Shown here: in pieces, positions 51,675-61,273 of the stretch | Layout of the letters: every line of letters begins with the position of its first letter | How positions within the stretch are numbered: position 1 is the stretch's first letter | NCBI RefSeq assembly: GCF_007066085.1 | Contig: NZ_CP041405.1 | Coordinates: forward strand, 2,914,001-2,978,000 | Reading direction: 5' to 3' | Origin: Paenibacillus thiaminolyticus | GTDB taxonomy: Bacteria; Bacillota; Bacilli; Paenibacillales; Paenibacillaceae | Length of the DNA: 64,000 bases | The notes under the pieces: model-generated | What the model was told of the DNA's origin: nothing | The model's input: the letters and a program-made list of their open reading frames with translations, nothing else | Databases searched by the model: none | Translations under genes and position numbers: made by a program

Positions 51675-52768
51675 AAACTCGATTCACTCTTCATTTCGCG
51701 CTGGGACTTATTCTTTGGATGCTAGGGACGGGATTCGTCATTGTCATGTTGTTCGAAGGCCTTCTTCCCTTGCTCGACATCCATGTCAGTCCAGATGATG
51801 AAGGTTTGCTCGTTGGATGGATTTTTGTGATAAGCACGCTGCTTTGCATTGGCCTGTTTGGCTGGTATTTTGGCGGTCCGATCGGATTCATCATGGCCTG
51901 GATTCATCAACTCTCGCAAGACAACTACAAGCAGCCTGCCGGGTTGCCCCGCATGTATACCCGCAAAGGGAAGCTTCGCATGCGATACCGTCTATATCAG
52001 GAGGTGCTCCAACACCTGCAATCGTTGGGGGGCACATTGCAAGCGAATGAAGCGGAGAGAACCAAAATCGAACAAGCCAAACAGGATTGGATTGCAGGAA
52101 TTTCCCATGACTTGAAAACGCCTTTAACCTATATCAAAGGCTACTCCACCCTTTTATTGAATGATCAGTATGAGTGGTCGAAGGAAGAAGCTGTTTCTTT
52201 TATCCAGGAAATTGGTGACAAAGGTAAGCATATGGAAGAATTAATTCAAGATCTAAGCCTCGTCATCCAGCTCAATCGCGCGGACAGCGCCTTGCCATTA
52301 CAGAAGACGAGCCAGGATGTGGTCGAATTTACAAAAAGGGTTGTTGCCGATATCAGCAATAACCCGCAAGCAAGCACCTATCATCTGCACTTTCAAACGG
52401 ATACGCCTGCCATTCACGTTGAGTTTGATCCGAAATACATGCAGCGCATCTTGCAAAATATAGTAATGAATTCCATTATCCACAATCCTGAGGATACGGA
52501 TATCTATGTACAGCTTGCGGACAAAGGGGAACATGCAGCTATCCGCATCATGGACAATGGCGTTGGCATGCCCGCTCATACAGTAGAACATCTGTTTCAA
52601 CAGTATTACCGCGGCACCACCACGGATTCCTCCTCGGATGGCACCGGACTGGGCATGGCTATTGTCTACAAGCTGATTCAAGCCCATGAGGGCACCATTA
52701 CGGTCGAGAGCGAGCCTTCGCAAGGAACAGCGTTCGATATTATGCTGCCGAAAAAAGGACGGTCATAA
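51665..52768 (+). CDS. membrane sensor histidine kinase
   Basis: 367 aa, start overlaps the regulator's end by 10 nt. Two N-terminal membrane helices (residues 8-35 and 48-78) enclose only a very short outside loop, as in intramembrane-sensing kinases that read the state of their partner transporter. H-box WIAGISHDLKTPLTYIKGY, N-box ILQNIVMNSIIHN, G1 IMDNGVGMPAHTV, G2 GTGLGMAIVYKLIQAH. Cognate to the adjacent regulator. Confidence 0.9.
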   Translation: MRIKTRFTLHFALGLILWMLGTGFVIVMLFEGLLPLLDIHVSPDDEGLLVGWIFVISTLLCIGLFGWYFGGPIGFIMAWIHQLSQDNYKQPAGLPRMYTRKGKLRMRYRLYQEVLQHLQSLGGTLQANEAERTKIEQAKQDWIAGISHDLKTPLTYIKGYSTLLLNDQYEWSKEEAVSFIQEIGDKGKHMEELIQDLSLVIQLNRADSALPLQKTSQDVVEFTKRVVADISNNPQASTYHLHFQTDTPAIHVEFDPKYMQRILQNIVMNSIIHNPEDTDIYVQLADKGEHAAIRIMDNGVGMPAHTVEHLFQQYYRGTTTDSSSDGTGLGMAIVYKLIQAHEGTITVESEPSQGTAFDIMLPKKGRS

Positions 52769-53120
52769 AAAGGAGCGGGGCGTATCAGGGTTATTGTTCC
52801 GATAGGCCCCAGATCCTTGGACAACTCTTCTTATAGCCCATACGTATTCCTTCGTTTACATTGCTTGTGTTTATTCATCGTCCCACTTTCTTTACTCTTA
52901 CCGAAAATGGGTAGATTCAGCGCTAATCTAGTATTACATCTTATAATGCGAATACTGATACACCTCACAACTCAATCAGTTTCATCGTAACACTACACGT
53001 TATAGCCTTCACGCCAGTAATGGTGGATCGAAAAAGCGCTAATTCAAACGAAAAATATCCCTTACTAGAGCCTATGCGAAATGTATAATTCCGATGGGAC
53101 AAAAAAGGAGGTAACAAGAA
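52769..53120. other. intergenic region
   Basis: 350 bp with no gene. A GTATAAT near 53080 could be the -10 of the next lipoprotein gene; no good -35 is visible. No terminator with a T-run was found behind the kinase gene. Confidence 0.35.
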
Positions 53121-53534
53121 ATGAAGGGATTTAGATTTTTAATAGTCTTTTTATTAGTCGTAATGGTTGTGTCTGGATGCTCTAAATCTAGTGAAGTGGC
53201 GAGAGAAAAAGGAAAAAGTGACCATTGGAAAGCTGAGTATATCATAACTCATGAAGAAGATGCCGACAGTTACATGATACTATTCAATCTTTCATTTACC
53301 GACCCTTCTCAAGTTGTTTATGAAATGTCTTATGATATAACTAGCGAAGGGATTGGTCCTCAACTAAGTGGATCGTCAACTTCTTCAGATAAAAGTGGTA
53401 AAACTTCAACATTAATAAACAATACAATTTCAACTTCAATTAGTATGTATAGATTGCCAGAAGAAGGTAAGAAAATTACGCTCACGATCAAATGGAATGG
53501 TGATAAGCAGGAAAAAATAATACTTATCCCTTAA
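53121..53534 (+). CDS. small putative lipoprotein, 137 aa
   Basis: ATG with AAAGGAGGTAAC ahead, a near-perfect ribosome site. Signal peptide with lipobox VVSGC (Cys20). The mature part is a predicted beta-sandwich: HWKAEYIITHEEDADSYMILFNLSFTD, a Ser/Thr-rich centre, and KKITLTIKWNGDKQEKIILIP. Its base composition is markedly AT-richer than its neighbours, suggesting transfer. Function unknown. Confidence 0.72.
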   Translation: MKGFRFLIVFLLVVMVVSGCSKSSEVAREKGKSDHWKAEYIITHEEDADSYMILFNLSFTDPSQVVYEMSYDITSEGIGPQLSGSSTSSDKSGKTSTLINNTISTSISMYRLPEEGKKITLTIKWNGDKQEKIILIP

Positions 53535-53964
53535 TAAACTTCAAATAATAGTAATAAAAAGGTTACCCTGATGAGAGAAGAAATTGAACAGAGCATTGTG
53601 CTCAATTTTATAAGTGGAACCCTTAATACTGGAATACACTAAATATTAGCTCCAAAAAATAGATACAATAAAAGAATTCTAAGCAACGTATACTAGAATA
53701 AAGAGCTGACTGAGTTCTTATCAAACAACTCTTTAATACTCAAGATTCCTATGTCAGCTACCTTCTGTTCTCAGCGCATTTTCGATTATTACCACTAGAA
53801 GGAGATTTACGAAAACACAAAAAGCCCCGATGCAATCCATCGGGACTTTTATTATTGAATAATGAATAGAATCTATAACTATCCGTTACCATTAAGCCAA
53901 GCAACATAGTGCTTGTCCGCCATTCCATCTGGGTGATCGCGAGCAGACATCTGATCTTTTCATG
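53535..53964. other. intergenic region with a bidirectional terminator
   Basis: CCCGATG-CAATC-CATCGGG (about 53826-53844) with AAAAAG before and CTTTTATT after terminates both flanking genes. A 23-codon frame at 53572-53643 (MREEIEQSIVLNF...) may be a gene scrap. Nothing else is recognisable. Confidence 0.6.
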
Positions 53965-55347
53965 CTACCCTACCGTTATGCGCAGGGTTGCTTTTTTGCC
54001 GCCATATGTAAAGGTAATGACGCCCTTGCCTTTGCTCACGGCGGTAACCGTGCCCTGATTGGCGGTCGCCTTGCCGTTCGACTTGGATTGGGCGAGCGAC
54101 GTTACATCGCTGATGTTCCCACTGCTGGACACAGCCTGTACCCGGTAAGTCGTCGTTTGATATGGAGCAAGCTTCGAGTTCGATGCCGTGACCGTCAGCT
54201 TCTTCAGCTTAGGTGTGACCTGAACCGGGATTTCAAAGGTGCGATCGCCGTAAACGCCGACGATTTTTGTCGTGCCTTCCTTCAGCCCCTTTACGCTGGC
54301 ACCTGCTGCTTTGGCGATTTGCGCGTTTTCGGATGTCCATGCCACCTTGCCTGCAAGCGACACCTTTTTACCGTTGGAATAGGTGCCGATCACTTTGACG
54401 GGTTTGGAGGATCCCGCTCCAATCACGAGAGAGGTAGGCTGCACCTCGATGCTAGCCAAGCTTTCCTGGAAGACGACTGGAAGCGACACCCCTTTTCCTC
54501 CATAATACAGTTTTACGCTGGCACGCCCCTGGGACTGGCCCACCGCCGTAACTGTGCCGTTGCTCACTTGAATGCCTTTGCCGGCCGCTTTTGCCGTCAC
54601 CTGTGAGGAGACATCCACCGTGCGCCCGCCTTCATACACCGCCTGAACGGAATAAGTGGCCGGCTTACCGGGAGTCAGCACCAGCTTCGCAGGTGTTACG
54701 GTGAGTTTTTTAATCTTCGGTGTAACCTGCACGGGAATTTCGAAACTTTGCTGGCCGACAACGCCCGTAACGGTCGTACTGCCTTCCGCCACTCCCTTTA
54801 TCGTTCCGTTGCTCACCCTCGCAACTTGATCATTTCCGGATTTCCATTGGATTTTCGTTCCGATCGATGCTTTTTTTCCATTGGAGTAATAACCCGTTAC
54901 TTTAATCGGCTTAGAGGAACCCGCACTTAATGTGACGGTAGTCGTCGGTTCTACATCATATTTCACGAAATCCTCTTGTATACGAACGGGAACGGTAACC
55001 GTCTGATTGCCGTACTTGCCTTTCAGCTTCGCCGAGGCGCCATATCTGCCGCTCACCTTGCCTCCGCTGATAGTCAACACATCCGAACTGGACTGCCACG
55101 TGACAGAGCCAGTCACGTCCTCGATTCTGCCGTCCTTATGTATAGCATTCACCTTAGGAAGATCGGCTTCCTTTCCAATGACAAGATATAGTGATTTGGC
55201 CGCAGGTTTCAATTTAAAGGAAGCGGCTGCGGCATTACTCTTGGCTTGTATGCTTGCCGGCCACGATAGGGTAAGGATAAGTATGGCACACACAACGAAC
55301 ACCCCAAAACCGAAGCGGCCTTTTCCTGATTCAAATACTGACCTCAT
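53965..55347 (-). CDS. secreted protein with Big2-type Ig-like repeats
   Basis: 460 aa from the ATG with GAGAGGAGAAG ahead. Signal peptide to about residue 36. Five to six bacterial Ig-like (Big2-like) domains in an internal duplication: the blocks 'SAGSSKPIKVTGYYSNGKKASIG' and 'GAGSSKPVKVIGTYSNGKKVSLAG' are followed in each half by FEIPVQVTPK.KKLTVT. All-beta, Lys/Ser/Thr-rich, no LPxTG motif or S-layer domain seen. Likely an extracellular structural or adhesive protein. Confidence 0.8.
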   Translation of the reverse strand: MRSVFESGKGRFGFGVFVVCAILILTLSWPASIQAKSNAAAASFKLKPAAKSLYLVIGKEADLPKVNAIHKDGRIEDVTGSVTWQSSSDVLTISGGKVSGRYGASAKLKGKYGNQTVTVPVRIQEDFVKYDVEPTTTVTLSAGSSKPIKVTGYYSNGKKASIGTKIQWKSGNDQVARVSNGTIKGVAEGSTTVTGVVGQQSFEIPVQVTPKIKKLTVTPAKLVLTPGKPATYSVQAVYEGGRTVDVSSQVTAKAAGKGIQVSNGTVTAVGQSQGRASVKLYYGGKGVSLPVVFQESLASIEVQPTSLVIGAGSSKPVKVIGTYSNGKKVSLAGKVAWTSENAQIAKAAGASVKGLKEGTTKIVGVYGDRTFEIPVQVTPKLKKLTVTASNSKLAPYQTTTYRVQAVSSSGNISDVTSLAQSKSNGKATANQGTVTAVSKGKGVITFTYGGKKATLRITVG

Positions 55348-55587
55348 AAGCTTCTCCTCTCTCAACTGCCTGGTTGCAACATTTCAATGGTCTTATTCCG
55401 ATCCCTAATGAATAGACTGTGCTCCTATCCGGAAATGTTCATATGATCGTGAAAGGCCCTACTTCTTTTATCGGCTGTTGATGGGAAAAGTGTTGCTTTT
55501 TCTTACAATATATTCTTTGGATTGATCTGAACGCCAAATTAGGCATCGATGTCCTCTGTGAAAATTTGAACAAATTGGACTATTGAT

Positions 55588-55605
55588 TTGTGAAATAAAT
55601 CACAG
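55588..55605. promoter_or_regulatory. Rex operator 1
   Basis: TTGTGAAATAAATCACAG, close to the Rex consensus TTGTGAA-N4-TTCACAA. Confidence 0.8.
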
Positions 55606-55615
55606 TAAACTGTAA

Positions 55616-55633
55616 GTGTGAAATAATTCACAA
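55616..55633. promoter_or_regulatory. Rex operator 2
   Basis: GTGTGAAATAATTCACAA matches the Rex consensus at all but one base and lies 28 bp from the first site, 53 bp before the nox start. Confidence 0.88.
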
Positions 55634-55685
55634 CTGCATTCAACCATTTGGTTCACCTAGTTTTTACACTCGAGGAGGAATAAAG

Positions 55686-57047
55686 ATGAAAATGGCAGTG
55701 ATTGGATGTACTCATGCCGGAACAGCAGCGGTGGTCAATGCCGCCAAGCTGTACCCCGATGCCCGGATTACCGTTTACGAACGCAACGACAACATATCGT
55801 TTTTATCTTGCGGGATCGCTTTGTATGTGGGCGGTGTCGTGAAGGATCCGGAAGGGCTCTTTTACTCCTCCCCGCAGCAGTTGGCGGATTTGGGCGTCGT
55901 GACTCACATGCGTCATGAGGTCCTCTCTGTCGATACGGATGCGAAAATCATTCAGGTACGCAACCTGATAACCGGAGAGGAATTCAAAGATTGTTACGAT
56001 AAGCTGATTGTCACGACGGGCTCTTGGCCGGTCATTCCACAGCTTCTAGGCATGGAGCTTGGCAACATTCTGATGTGCAAAAACTACGAACATGCCAATA
56101 CCATCATCGAAAAGGCAAAACACGCGAACCATATTACGGTAGTCGGTGCGGGATACATCGGCGTAGAGCTTGTGGAGGCGTTCCAGCAAAGCGGTAAGCA
56201 GGTGACGTTGATTGACAGCGCAGACCGAATTCTGAACCGGTATCTGGATACCGAATTCAGTAGCCGGATCGAGGATGCGTTCCGCAGCAAAGGCATCGAG
56301 CTTGCGCTTGGGCAGACCGTGAAAGCTTGTGAAGGCAAGGACGGTCTTGTAAACCTCGTCATCACCGACAAGGGTGAAATCGAAACCGATATGGTCATTC
56401 TTTGTATCGGATTCCGCCCGAATACCGAGCTGCTTACAGGTCAGGTAGATATGCTGCCGAATGGCGCGATCATCGTGGATCAATATATGCAGACCAGCAA
56501 GCAGGACGTGTTCGCCGCCGGGGACAGCTGTGCCGTACATTACAATCCGACCGGCAAGGCTGCTTACATTCCGCTGGCCACCAATGCAGTGCGGATGGGA
56601 ATGCTGGCGGCCCGCAATCTGATGGGGCCAACGACAAAGTATTTGGGCACGCAGGGCACGTCGGGCCTCAAAATATACGATCTCAACCTGGCTTCGACGG
56701 GACTTACCGAAATCGCATGCGCCGACGAGAACATCAATGCCGAGGCGGTTACGGTAACCGACGCCTACCGGCCGGAATTTATGCCTACGGCAGAAACGGC
56801 GACCTTAAAAGTTGTGTATGACCAAGAAAGCCGCTCTCTGCTGGGTGCGCAAATCATGTCCAAAGTCGATCTGACCCAAGCGATGAATACCTTGTCGGTA
56901 TGTATTCAACACGGGATGACGATCGACGAGCTAGCTTTCGTCGACTTCTTCTTCCAGCCTCACTTTAACAAGCCTTGGAACTTGCTGAATACGGCCGGCC
57001 TTGCCGCGCTTCCCAAGATCATAGACGGGGAACTGCAGCACGCATGA
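55686..57047 (+). CDS. nox: NADH oxidase (FAD/Cys-dependent, probably water-forming)
   Basis: 453 aa. FAD fold at the N-terminus, redox-active Cys42 in FLSCGIALYVGG (the Cys sulfenic-acid site of water-forming Nox and CoA-disulfide reductases), NAD site ITVVGAGYIGVELVEAF (about residues 152-168), FAD site DVFAAGDSCAVHYN, and a dimerisation domain. It re-oxidises NADH with O2. Two Rex boxes upstream mean induction when NADH/NAD+ is high, which fits that role. Strong AGGAGGAATAAAG ribosome site. Confidence 0.9.
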   Translation: MKMAVIGCTHAGTAAVVNAAKLYPDARITVYERNDNISFLSCGIALYVGGVVKDPEGLFYSSPQQLADLGVVTHMRHEVLSVDTDAKIIQVRNLITGEEFKDCYDKLIVTTGSWPVIPQLLGMELGNILMCKNYEHANTIIEKAKHANHITVVGAGYIGVELVEAFQQSGKQVTLIDSADRILNRYLDTEFSSRIEDAFRSKGIELALGQTVKACEGKDGLVNLVITDKGEIETDMVILCIGFRPNTELLTGQVDMLPNGAIIVDQYMQTSKQDVFAAGDSCAVHYNPTGKAAYIPLATNAVRMGMLAARNLMGPTTKYLGTQGTSGLKIYDLNLASTGLTEIACADENINAEAVTVTDAYRPEFMPTAETATLKVVYDQESRSLLGAQIMSKVDLTQAMNTLSVCIQHGMTIDELAFVDFFFQPHFNKPWNLLNTAGLAALPKIIDGELQHA

Positions 57048-57105
57048 ATGGACTAGCATCTATTTATCCTCCTCGAGCAATACTGGATGAGGACAACAGT
57101 TAAGA

Positions 57106-57132
57106 AGGCGTGCCCTGCTGGGCACGCCTCTT
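57106..57132. terminator. hairpin between nox and the convergent ABC operon
   Basis: AGGCGTGCC-CTGCT-GGCACGCCT, perfect 9-bp stem with weak T-tails. Confidence 0.7.
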
Positions 57133-57141
57133 GACGAATCC

Positions 57142-57498
57142 TTAATTATCATTTTTCTGAAACCACGTGTCAAAATCATCTTCGTCGGTTTCATGCTTAC
57201 GTACGGAAGAAGCGGCTTGATCACTACGGTTACGATGTCCTGCATGAAGAGATGAATTCATATGCAAGATCCACCCTAATGTAAATAGGATAACGGCAAA
57301 CAGCATATATTGTGCACAGTTTGTCATAAAGAAATTTACAATTTCATATCTATTTTCGCTGGCCACCAACTGATTCATTGCTATCATCTCGGAAATATAA
57401 CCATAACTGTGGGACGCTGACCAAGCCGTATAGAGCATGAGCAACCCGGCGAGAGCATATAGAACCATACTCAAAATGGGAATCTTCTTTTTTCTCAT
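57142..57498 (-). CDS. small membrane protein of the ABC operon
   Basis: 118 aa. Two membrane helices (residues 7-29, ILSMVLYALAGLLMLYTAWSA, and 60-80, CAQYMLFAVILFTLGWIL), short outside loop with SENRYEIVNFFMTNCAQY and an acidic cytosolic tail (DEDDFDTWFQKNDN). It follows the ATPase gene by 55 nt and ends the operon. Function unknown; accessory to the exporter is likely by position. Confidence 0.65.
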   Translation of the reverse strand: MRKKKIPILSMVLYALAGLLMLYTAWSASHSYGYISEMIAMNQLVASENRYEIVNFFMTNCAQYMLFAVILFTLGWILHMNSSLHAGHRNRSDQAASSVRKHETDEDDFDTWFQKNDN

Positions 57499-57553
57499 GT
57501 TTTCCTTCTCTTTTCGCTAGATTTTTTAAATGTTCGATCCTCACGGCCACGAC

Positions 57554-58237
57554 TTAGTCAGTTTCTCCAACTAAAAACAGTCTTCCCGCATGTATCCCCA
57601 AGACCTCATCGGCAATCGATGTAACCTTCTTTGAGTGGGTAACGATAATGACGCATTTGCCTTCATCATGGGCAAGCGAAGTGAAAATCTTTAAAATCTC
57701 AACTTCCGTATCTTTGTCCAAATTTCCGGTTGGCTCGTCGGCTATGATAAGGTCTGGATGATGCGACAGCGCCCTTGCGATTCCAACGCGCTGCTGTTCG
57801 CCGCCCGATAACTTCAGTACCGGCCGATCGGCTGTTTCACGGTCAATCCCGACTTTTTCAAGAATTTCATAGGCAAATGCCTTCTTATCCTTTTCAGGGC
57901 TCTTGCTGATGTTCATCGACAGCACAATATTTTGAACCGCCGTAGCGTTTGTAAGCAGGTTATACGCCTGAAAGATAACGCCGATGCTTTTCGCCCTATA
58001 ATCGTCGCGGTCGATTTTTTTCAGATCATCGCCCCGATAATAAATCGCACCTTCCTTGCAAGTGTCAAGACCTGACATCAGCGACAGCAGGGTGGACTTG
58101 CCAGAACCCGACTTGCCAATAATCGTATATACCTTCCCTGGCTCGAACGCGGTGCTTACCTCTTTAAGAACGTGTTTTTTGGCGCCATCATATTTGTAGG
58201 AGACGTTTTTTAATGTCAATACACTCATATTTATCAC
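57554..58237 (-). CDS. ABC exporter ATPase (MacB/LolD/Vex-like)
   Basis: 227 aa. GTG start directly after the permease stop (TAAGTG) with AAAGGAA ahead; an ATG three codons later is the alternative. Walker A IGKSGSGKSTLL, signature LSGGEQQRVGIARAL, Walker B LIIADEPTGNLDKDTE, switch His VTHSKKVTSIA. Works with the FtsX-type permease to move or sense antimicrobial peptides or lipoproteins. Confidence 0.88.
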   Translation of the reverse strand: MINMSVLTLKNVSYKYDGAKKHVLKEVSTAFEPGKVYTIIGKSGSGKSTLLSLMSGLDTCKEGAIYYRGDDLKKIDRDDYRAKSIGVIFQAYNLLTNATAVQNIVLSMNISKSPEKDKKAFAYEILEKVGIDRETADRPVLKLSGGEQQRVGIARALSHHPDLIIADEPTGNLDKDTEVEILKIFTSLAHDEGKCVIIVTHSKKVTSIADEVLGIHAGRLFLVGETD

Positions 58238-59671
58238 TTAGTTCCTTTCCATAAGAATTTTGATCGGTTCGTATTTGGTAATTCGGCTGATAGATATGAG
58301 ACTGGCGACAGATACAAGCAGCAGCGCGATACCTATAATTTGAAGAGCCGCGTTCATATTTAAGGACAGATCGATGCTGCTGAGCGGTTCCACGTCGGTG
58401 CTGGAAAAGGAGCTCTGCGGGGCCATCATCATCATGCCTCCGCTTGGCTGCTGATTCGCCGCCTCTTCTGCCAATTCAATCTGGTTGGCAAGCAAGGCAT
58501 TGGTGACAGGCTGCGCAGACAGGCTGCCCACGCCAAGTCCGACCGCCAAACATACACAGGTGATTATCATGATTTCAGACCATAAGCCAAATGCGACCTT
58601 CCCTTTTTTCAGCCCCATGGCCCGAAGAACGCCGATTTCATATTTGCGCTCTCGGATAGACATCGAGGACAGAAGTGCGATAATGATGCCCCCGAGAATT
58701 AACACGACCGCCATGAATGTCACGGCCACGCCTTTGAGTCCCTCCACGGGACCGATGATTTTGTTATAGGAAGCCTCATCCGTAGTAACGTTAAAGGTTT
58801 GCTCCAACCCTTTATCATATACTTCCTCAGCGAACGCATCCAACATGTCGGGTTGCTTCAAATAATAGGTCGCTTCAACCTTGATACCCGACATTTCTGG
58901 TTGGATTTCCTGTACAACCGTATCATAGGTCGTAAGTATTTCATTGCGGCGGTTGGTAAAAGCGTTTTTCATTGAGCCTTCAGCGTATTCATCCGTCACG
59001 TCATAATAGGTTCCCACTACGGTCAATTCATATGATATATCCGCGCGTTCCCCCTCCGCTTTATTGGTCAATTCACTATATAACGATAGCTTATCCCCGA
59101 TTTGAATCCCGTTTTGCTCCGCCAAATCCGTACTAATGATAGCCTCGTTACGTTCTCCCGGCATTCTCCCTTCCGCAAGCTCCCGCATTCCACCCTCGAA
59201 TTCAGTAAATTGATTTCCGAGAAGACTCAGCATGAACTGCATCGGTTCATCCTGGGACATACCTGGACCGCCACCCATCCTCATCATGCCGCTTCCCGGG
59301 CCAAGCTCCGCGTCAATCGCGGTTATATTTTCGCTATTTACACCGGTTCTGGCCGTATATACGCTGTTTTGCAGATATTCCGATTCACCGAACGCAATAT
59401 ATTGGTCAGCAGGGATCGACGGAATGGTTATCATCACCCGCCCATCTTTGCTGTTTGCCATTGCCTCCTCTCGTATTTTCTGCATGTCAGGTTCAAGACG
59501 CACTTCCGCTCCAAAACGGCCTTTATAATCTTCTATGATGCCATTTGCGGTGTTGCTGATCATTATCGCAATCACGGTAGTCACGATAACGCCCAAAATG
59601 ATTGCGCCGATTAGAATGTTTCTGCCTCTATTTTGCCTAACATTGTGAAGCGCATTTTTTAAAATATACAT
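58238..59671 (-). CDS. FtsX/MacB-type ABC permease
   Basis: 477 aa from the ATG with AGGAGGAGAG ahead; the longer frame to 59773 runs into the regulatory repeats. One N-terminal helix (NILIGAIILGVIVTTVIAIM), a large outside domain of about 280 residues, then three helices in the FtsX domain (GVAVTFMAVVLILGGIIIALLSS, WSEIMIITCVCLAVGLGVGS, LQIIGIALLLVSVASLISI), ending KYEPIKILMERN as in MacB/Vex permeases. First gene of the operon, with response-regulator repeats upstream. Confidence 0.87.
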   Translation of the reverse strand: MYILKNALHNVRQNRGRNILIGAIILGVIVTTVIAIMISNTANGIIEDYKGRFGAEVRLEPDMQKIREEAMANSKDGRVMITIPSIPADQYIAFGESEYLQNSVYTARTGVNSENITAIDAELGPGSGMMRMGGGPGMSQDEPMQFMLSLLGNQFTEFEGGMRELAEGRMPGERNEAIISTDLAEQNGIQIGDKLSLYSELTNKAEGERADISYELTVVGTYYDVTDEYAEGSMKNAFTNRRNEILTTYDTVVQEIQPEMSGIKVEATYYLKQPDMLDAFAEEVYDKGLEQTFNVTTDEASYNKIIGPVEGLKGVAVTFMAVVLILGGIIIALLSSMSIRERKYEIGVLRAMGLKKGKVAFGLWSEIMIITCVCLAVGLGVGSLSAQPVTNALLANQIELAEEAANQQPSGGMMMMAPQSSFSSTDVEPLSSIDLSLNMNAALQIIGIALLLVSVASLISISRITKYEPIKILMERN

Positions 59672-59740
59672 GTTCTCTCCTCCTGAAAATCCTTTTGCGA
59701 CGAGCCCCGGCTTCTCATCGGAATACAGCATACCGTCCCA

Positions 59741-59758
59741 ATCTAACTTTAATCTAAC
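59741..59758 (-). promoter_or_regulatory. response-regulator direct repeats upstream of the ABC exporter
   Basis: On the minus strand GTTAGAT-TAAA-GTTAGAT, 11-bp period. The identical half-site pair lies in front of the response regulator gene (61938-61955). Confidence 0.78.
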
Positions 59759-59821
59759 TTTGGATTTCAACATAAAAAATAACCGGCAGATTCATCTGCC
59801 GGTTAATCGGTTAGACCTCTT

Positions 59822-61273
59822 CTATTCGTGTGGTAGATCCATGCGAAATAACACGCCATTATCCACATTATCAAGCGCAAACGGGATTCCCATTAAATCG
59901 AGAGCTTTTTTCACAATGGTAAGGCCCAGGCCGCTGCGCCCCTGACTCCGCCTTCTCGCTTTATCCTCTCGGTAAAAAGGCTCAAAGAGCTTAGGCAGCA
60001 TTTCCCCTTGAATCCTCACTCCGTTGTTGAAGACACAAAGACGAACGCATTTTTTCATTTCCTGCGTATAGATATGGATTCTTCCGCCTTCCGGCGTATT
60101 TTGAACCGCGTTCATGACAATGTTGGACAACGCTTTGCGGAACAGCTTCGGATCCAAGGTGCAGCACAGGTTCTCTGGAATGTCCACATCGATGCGCTGC
60201 TCTCTTACATCGGCTAACGTGCGGTAGGAAGAAAGAATCCCGGTCACCAACTCATTTAACTGGATGCGCTCTTGTTCCTGTCCTCCCATGTCATTGCTCA
60301 ACGTCACAATTTCTAAGATCTCCGAGACCAGTTTATTTTGTTCATTCATCATTTTCAAGCATTCTCGTACATATCTTGGATATTCCGCAGGCGGAATCAC
60401 ATTTTCCAGCATCCCCTCCAGCAATGCACTGGTGGCCGCGATGGGCGTTTTTAACTCATGCGAAGCCGCAGAGAAAAAATATCGCTGATTTTCTTCCATC
60501 TCTTTTTCCCGTTCAATTTCGATTTCCAATTGCTGAATCGTAACCTGCAATGTTTTATACATTTTGTAGACGTCTCCGGCAAGCTGGCCGATCTCGTCTT
60601 TGCGGGGTTCTGGAGCAATAACCGGCTCCAAATCAGACATTTTCTTCGTATCTTGCGCGATCTTTTCAATAGGCTTTGCGATTTGTCTGGCAAATAGGGC
60701 AGCGGCAAGGAGACTTGCCATGAATATCATCAAAAAAGCGAAAACCATTTTTTCTATAAATTCGTGGTATACGGAAGCTCCAGATATCGTCCCGGTAACA
60801 TATAAGGTTACGCCTCCGGAAGCCTTCACCAGGAATTGAAACCGTTCGCTGGAATCGGCGGTTATAAAATGAAAATTGCGCTCCGTGAAAGCATTTCCTT
60901 TGATGATTACATTGCTTGATGGCGGTAAGCCGATATCAGTTCTAATCATGCTAAAATTTTCAGTTTGATATAAAATTTGTCCGTCGGAAGCCTCCAAGCA
61001 AAATTCAAAGGAGGTGTTTTTTTCGTGAAAATTTTTAGCCATAGTTATTATTTCATCATCAGATTTTCCATGCAGACGATTGAGAAGAGGTTGAAATACA
61101 TCTGATAATTGCTGTCGCTGCGTTGACTCAACGACTGATTTGACCTGGTCGAAGAAAAAGACGAACATGAAAAAGATAACAAAAAGCAATATCAATGCGG
61201 TATAGAAAAACACTTTTCCATAAATTCCAAAAAATCTACGCTTGATAATCCTCGACCTCCAAACAATAGCCAA
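59822..61273 (-). CDS. sensor histidine kinase of the ABC exporter
   Basis: 483 aa as an open frame. Helix 1 at residues 17-40, outside sensor domain to about 165, helix 2 (MVFAFLMIFMASLLAAALFARQ), HAMP, H-box FFSAASHELKTPIAATSALLEG, N-box KALSNIVMNAVQNTPEGG, G-box LCVFNNGVRIQGEML and GRSGLGLTIVKKAL. The start is unclear: no ATG lies near the N-terminus. The frame opens with a TTG at 61273 but has GGAGG 6 nt before an ATT codon at 61249, inside the end of the regulator gene, so translation is coupled and may use a non-standard start. Confidence 0.85.
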   Translation of the reverse strand: MAIVWRSRIIKRRFFGIYGKVFFYTALILLFVIFFMFVFFFDQVKSVVESTQRQQLSDVFQPLLNRLHGKSDDEIITMAKNFHEKNTSFEFCLEASDGQILYQTENFSMIRTDIGLPPSSNVIIKGNAFTERNFHFITADSSERFQFLVKASGGVTLYVTGTISGASVYHEFIEKMVFAFLMIFMASLLAAALFARQIAKPIEKIAQDTKKMSDLEPVIAPEPRKDEIGQLAGDVYKMYKTLQVTIQQLEIEIEREKEMEENQRYFFSAASHELKTPIAATSALLEGMLENVIPPAEYPRYVRECLKMMNEQNKLVSEILEIVTLSNDMGGQEQERIQLNELVTGILSSYRTLADVREQRIDVDIPENLCCTLDPKLFRKALSNIVMNAVQNTPEGGRIHIYTQEMKKCVRLCVFNNGVRIQGEMLPKLFEPFYREDKARRRSQGRSGLGLTIVKKALDLMGIPFALDNVDNGVLFRMDLPHE

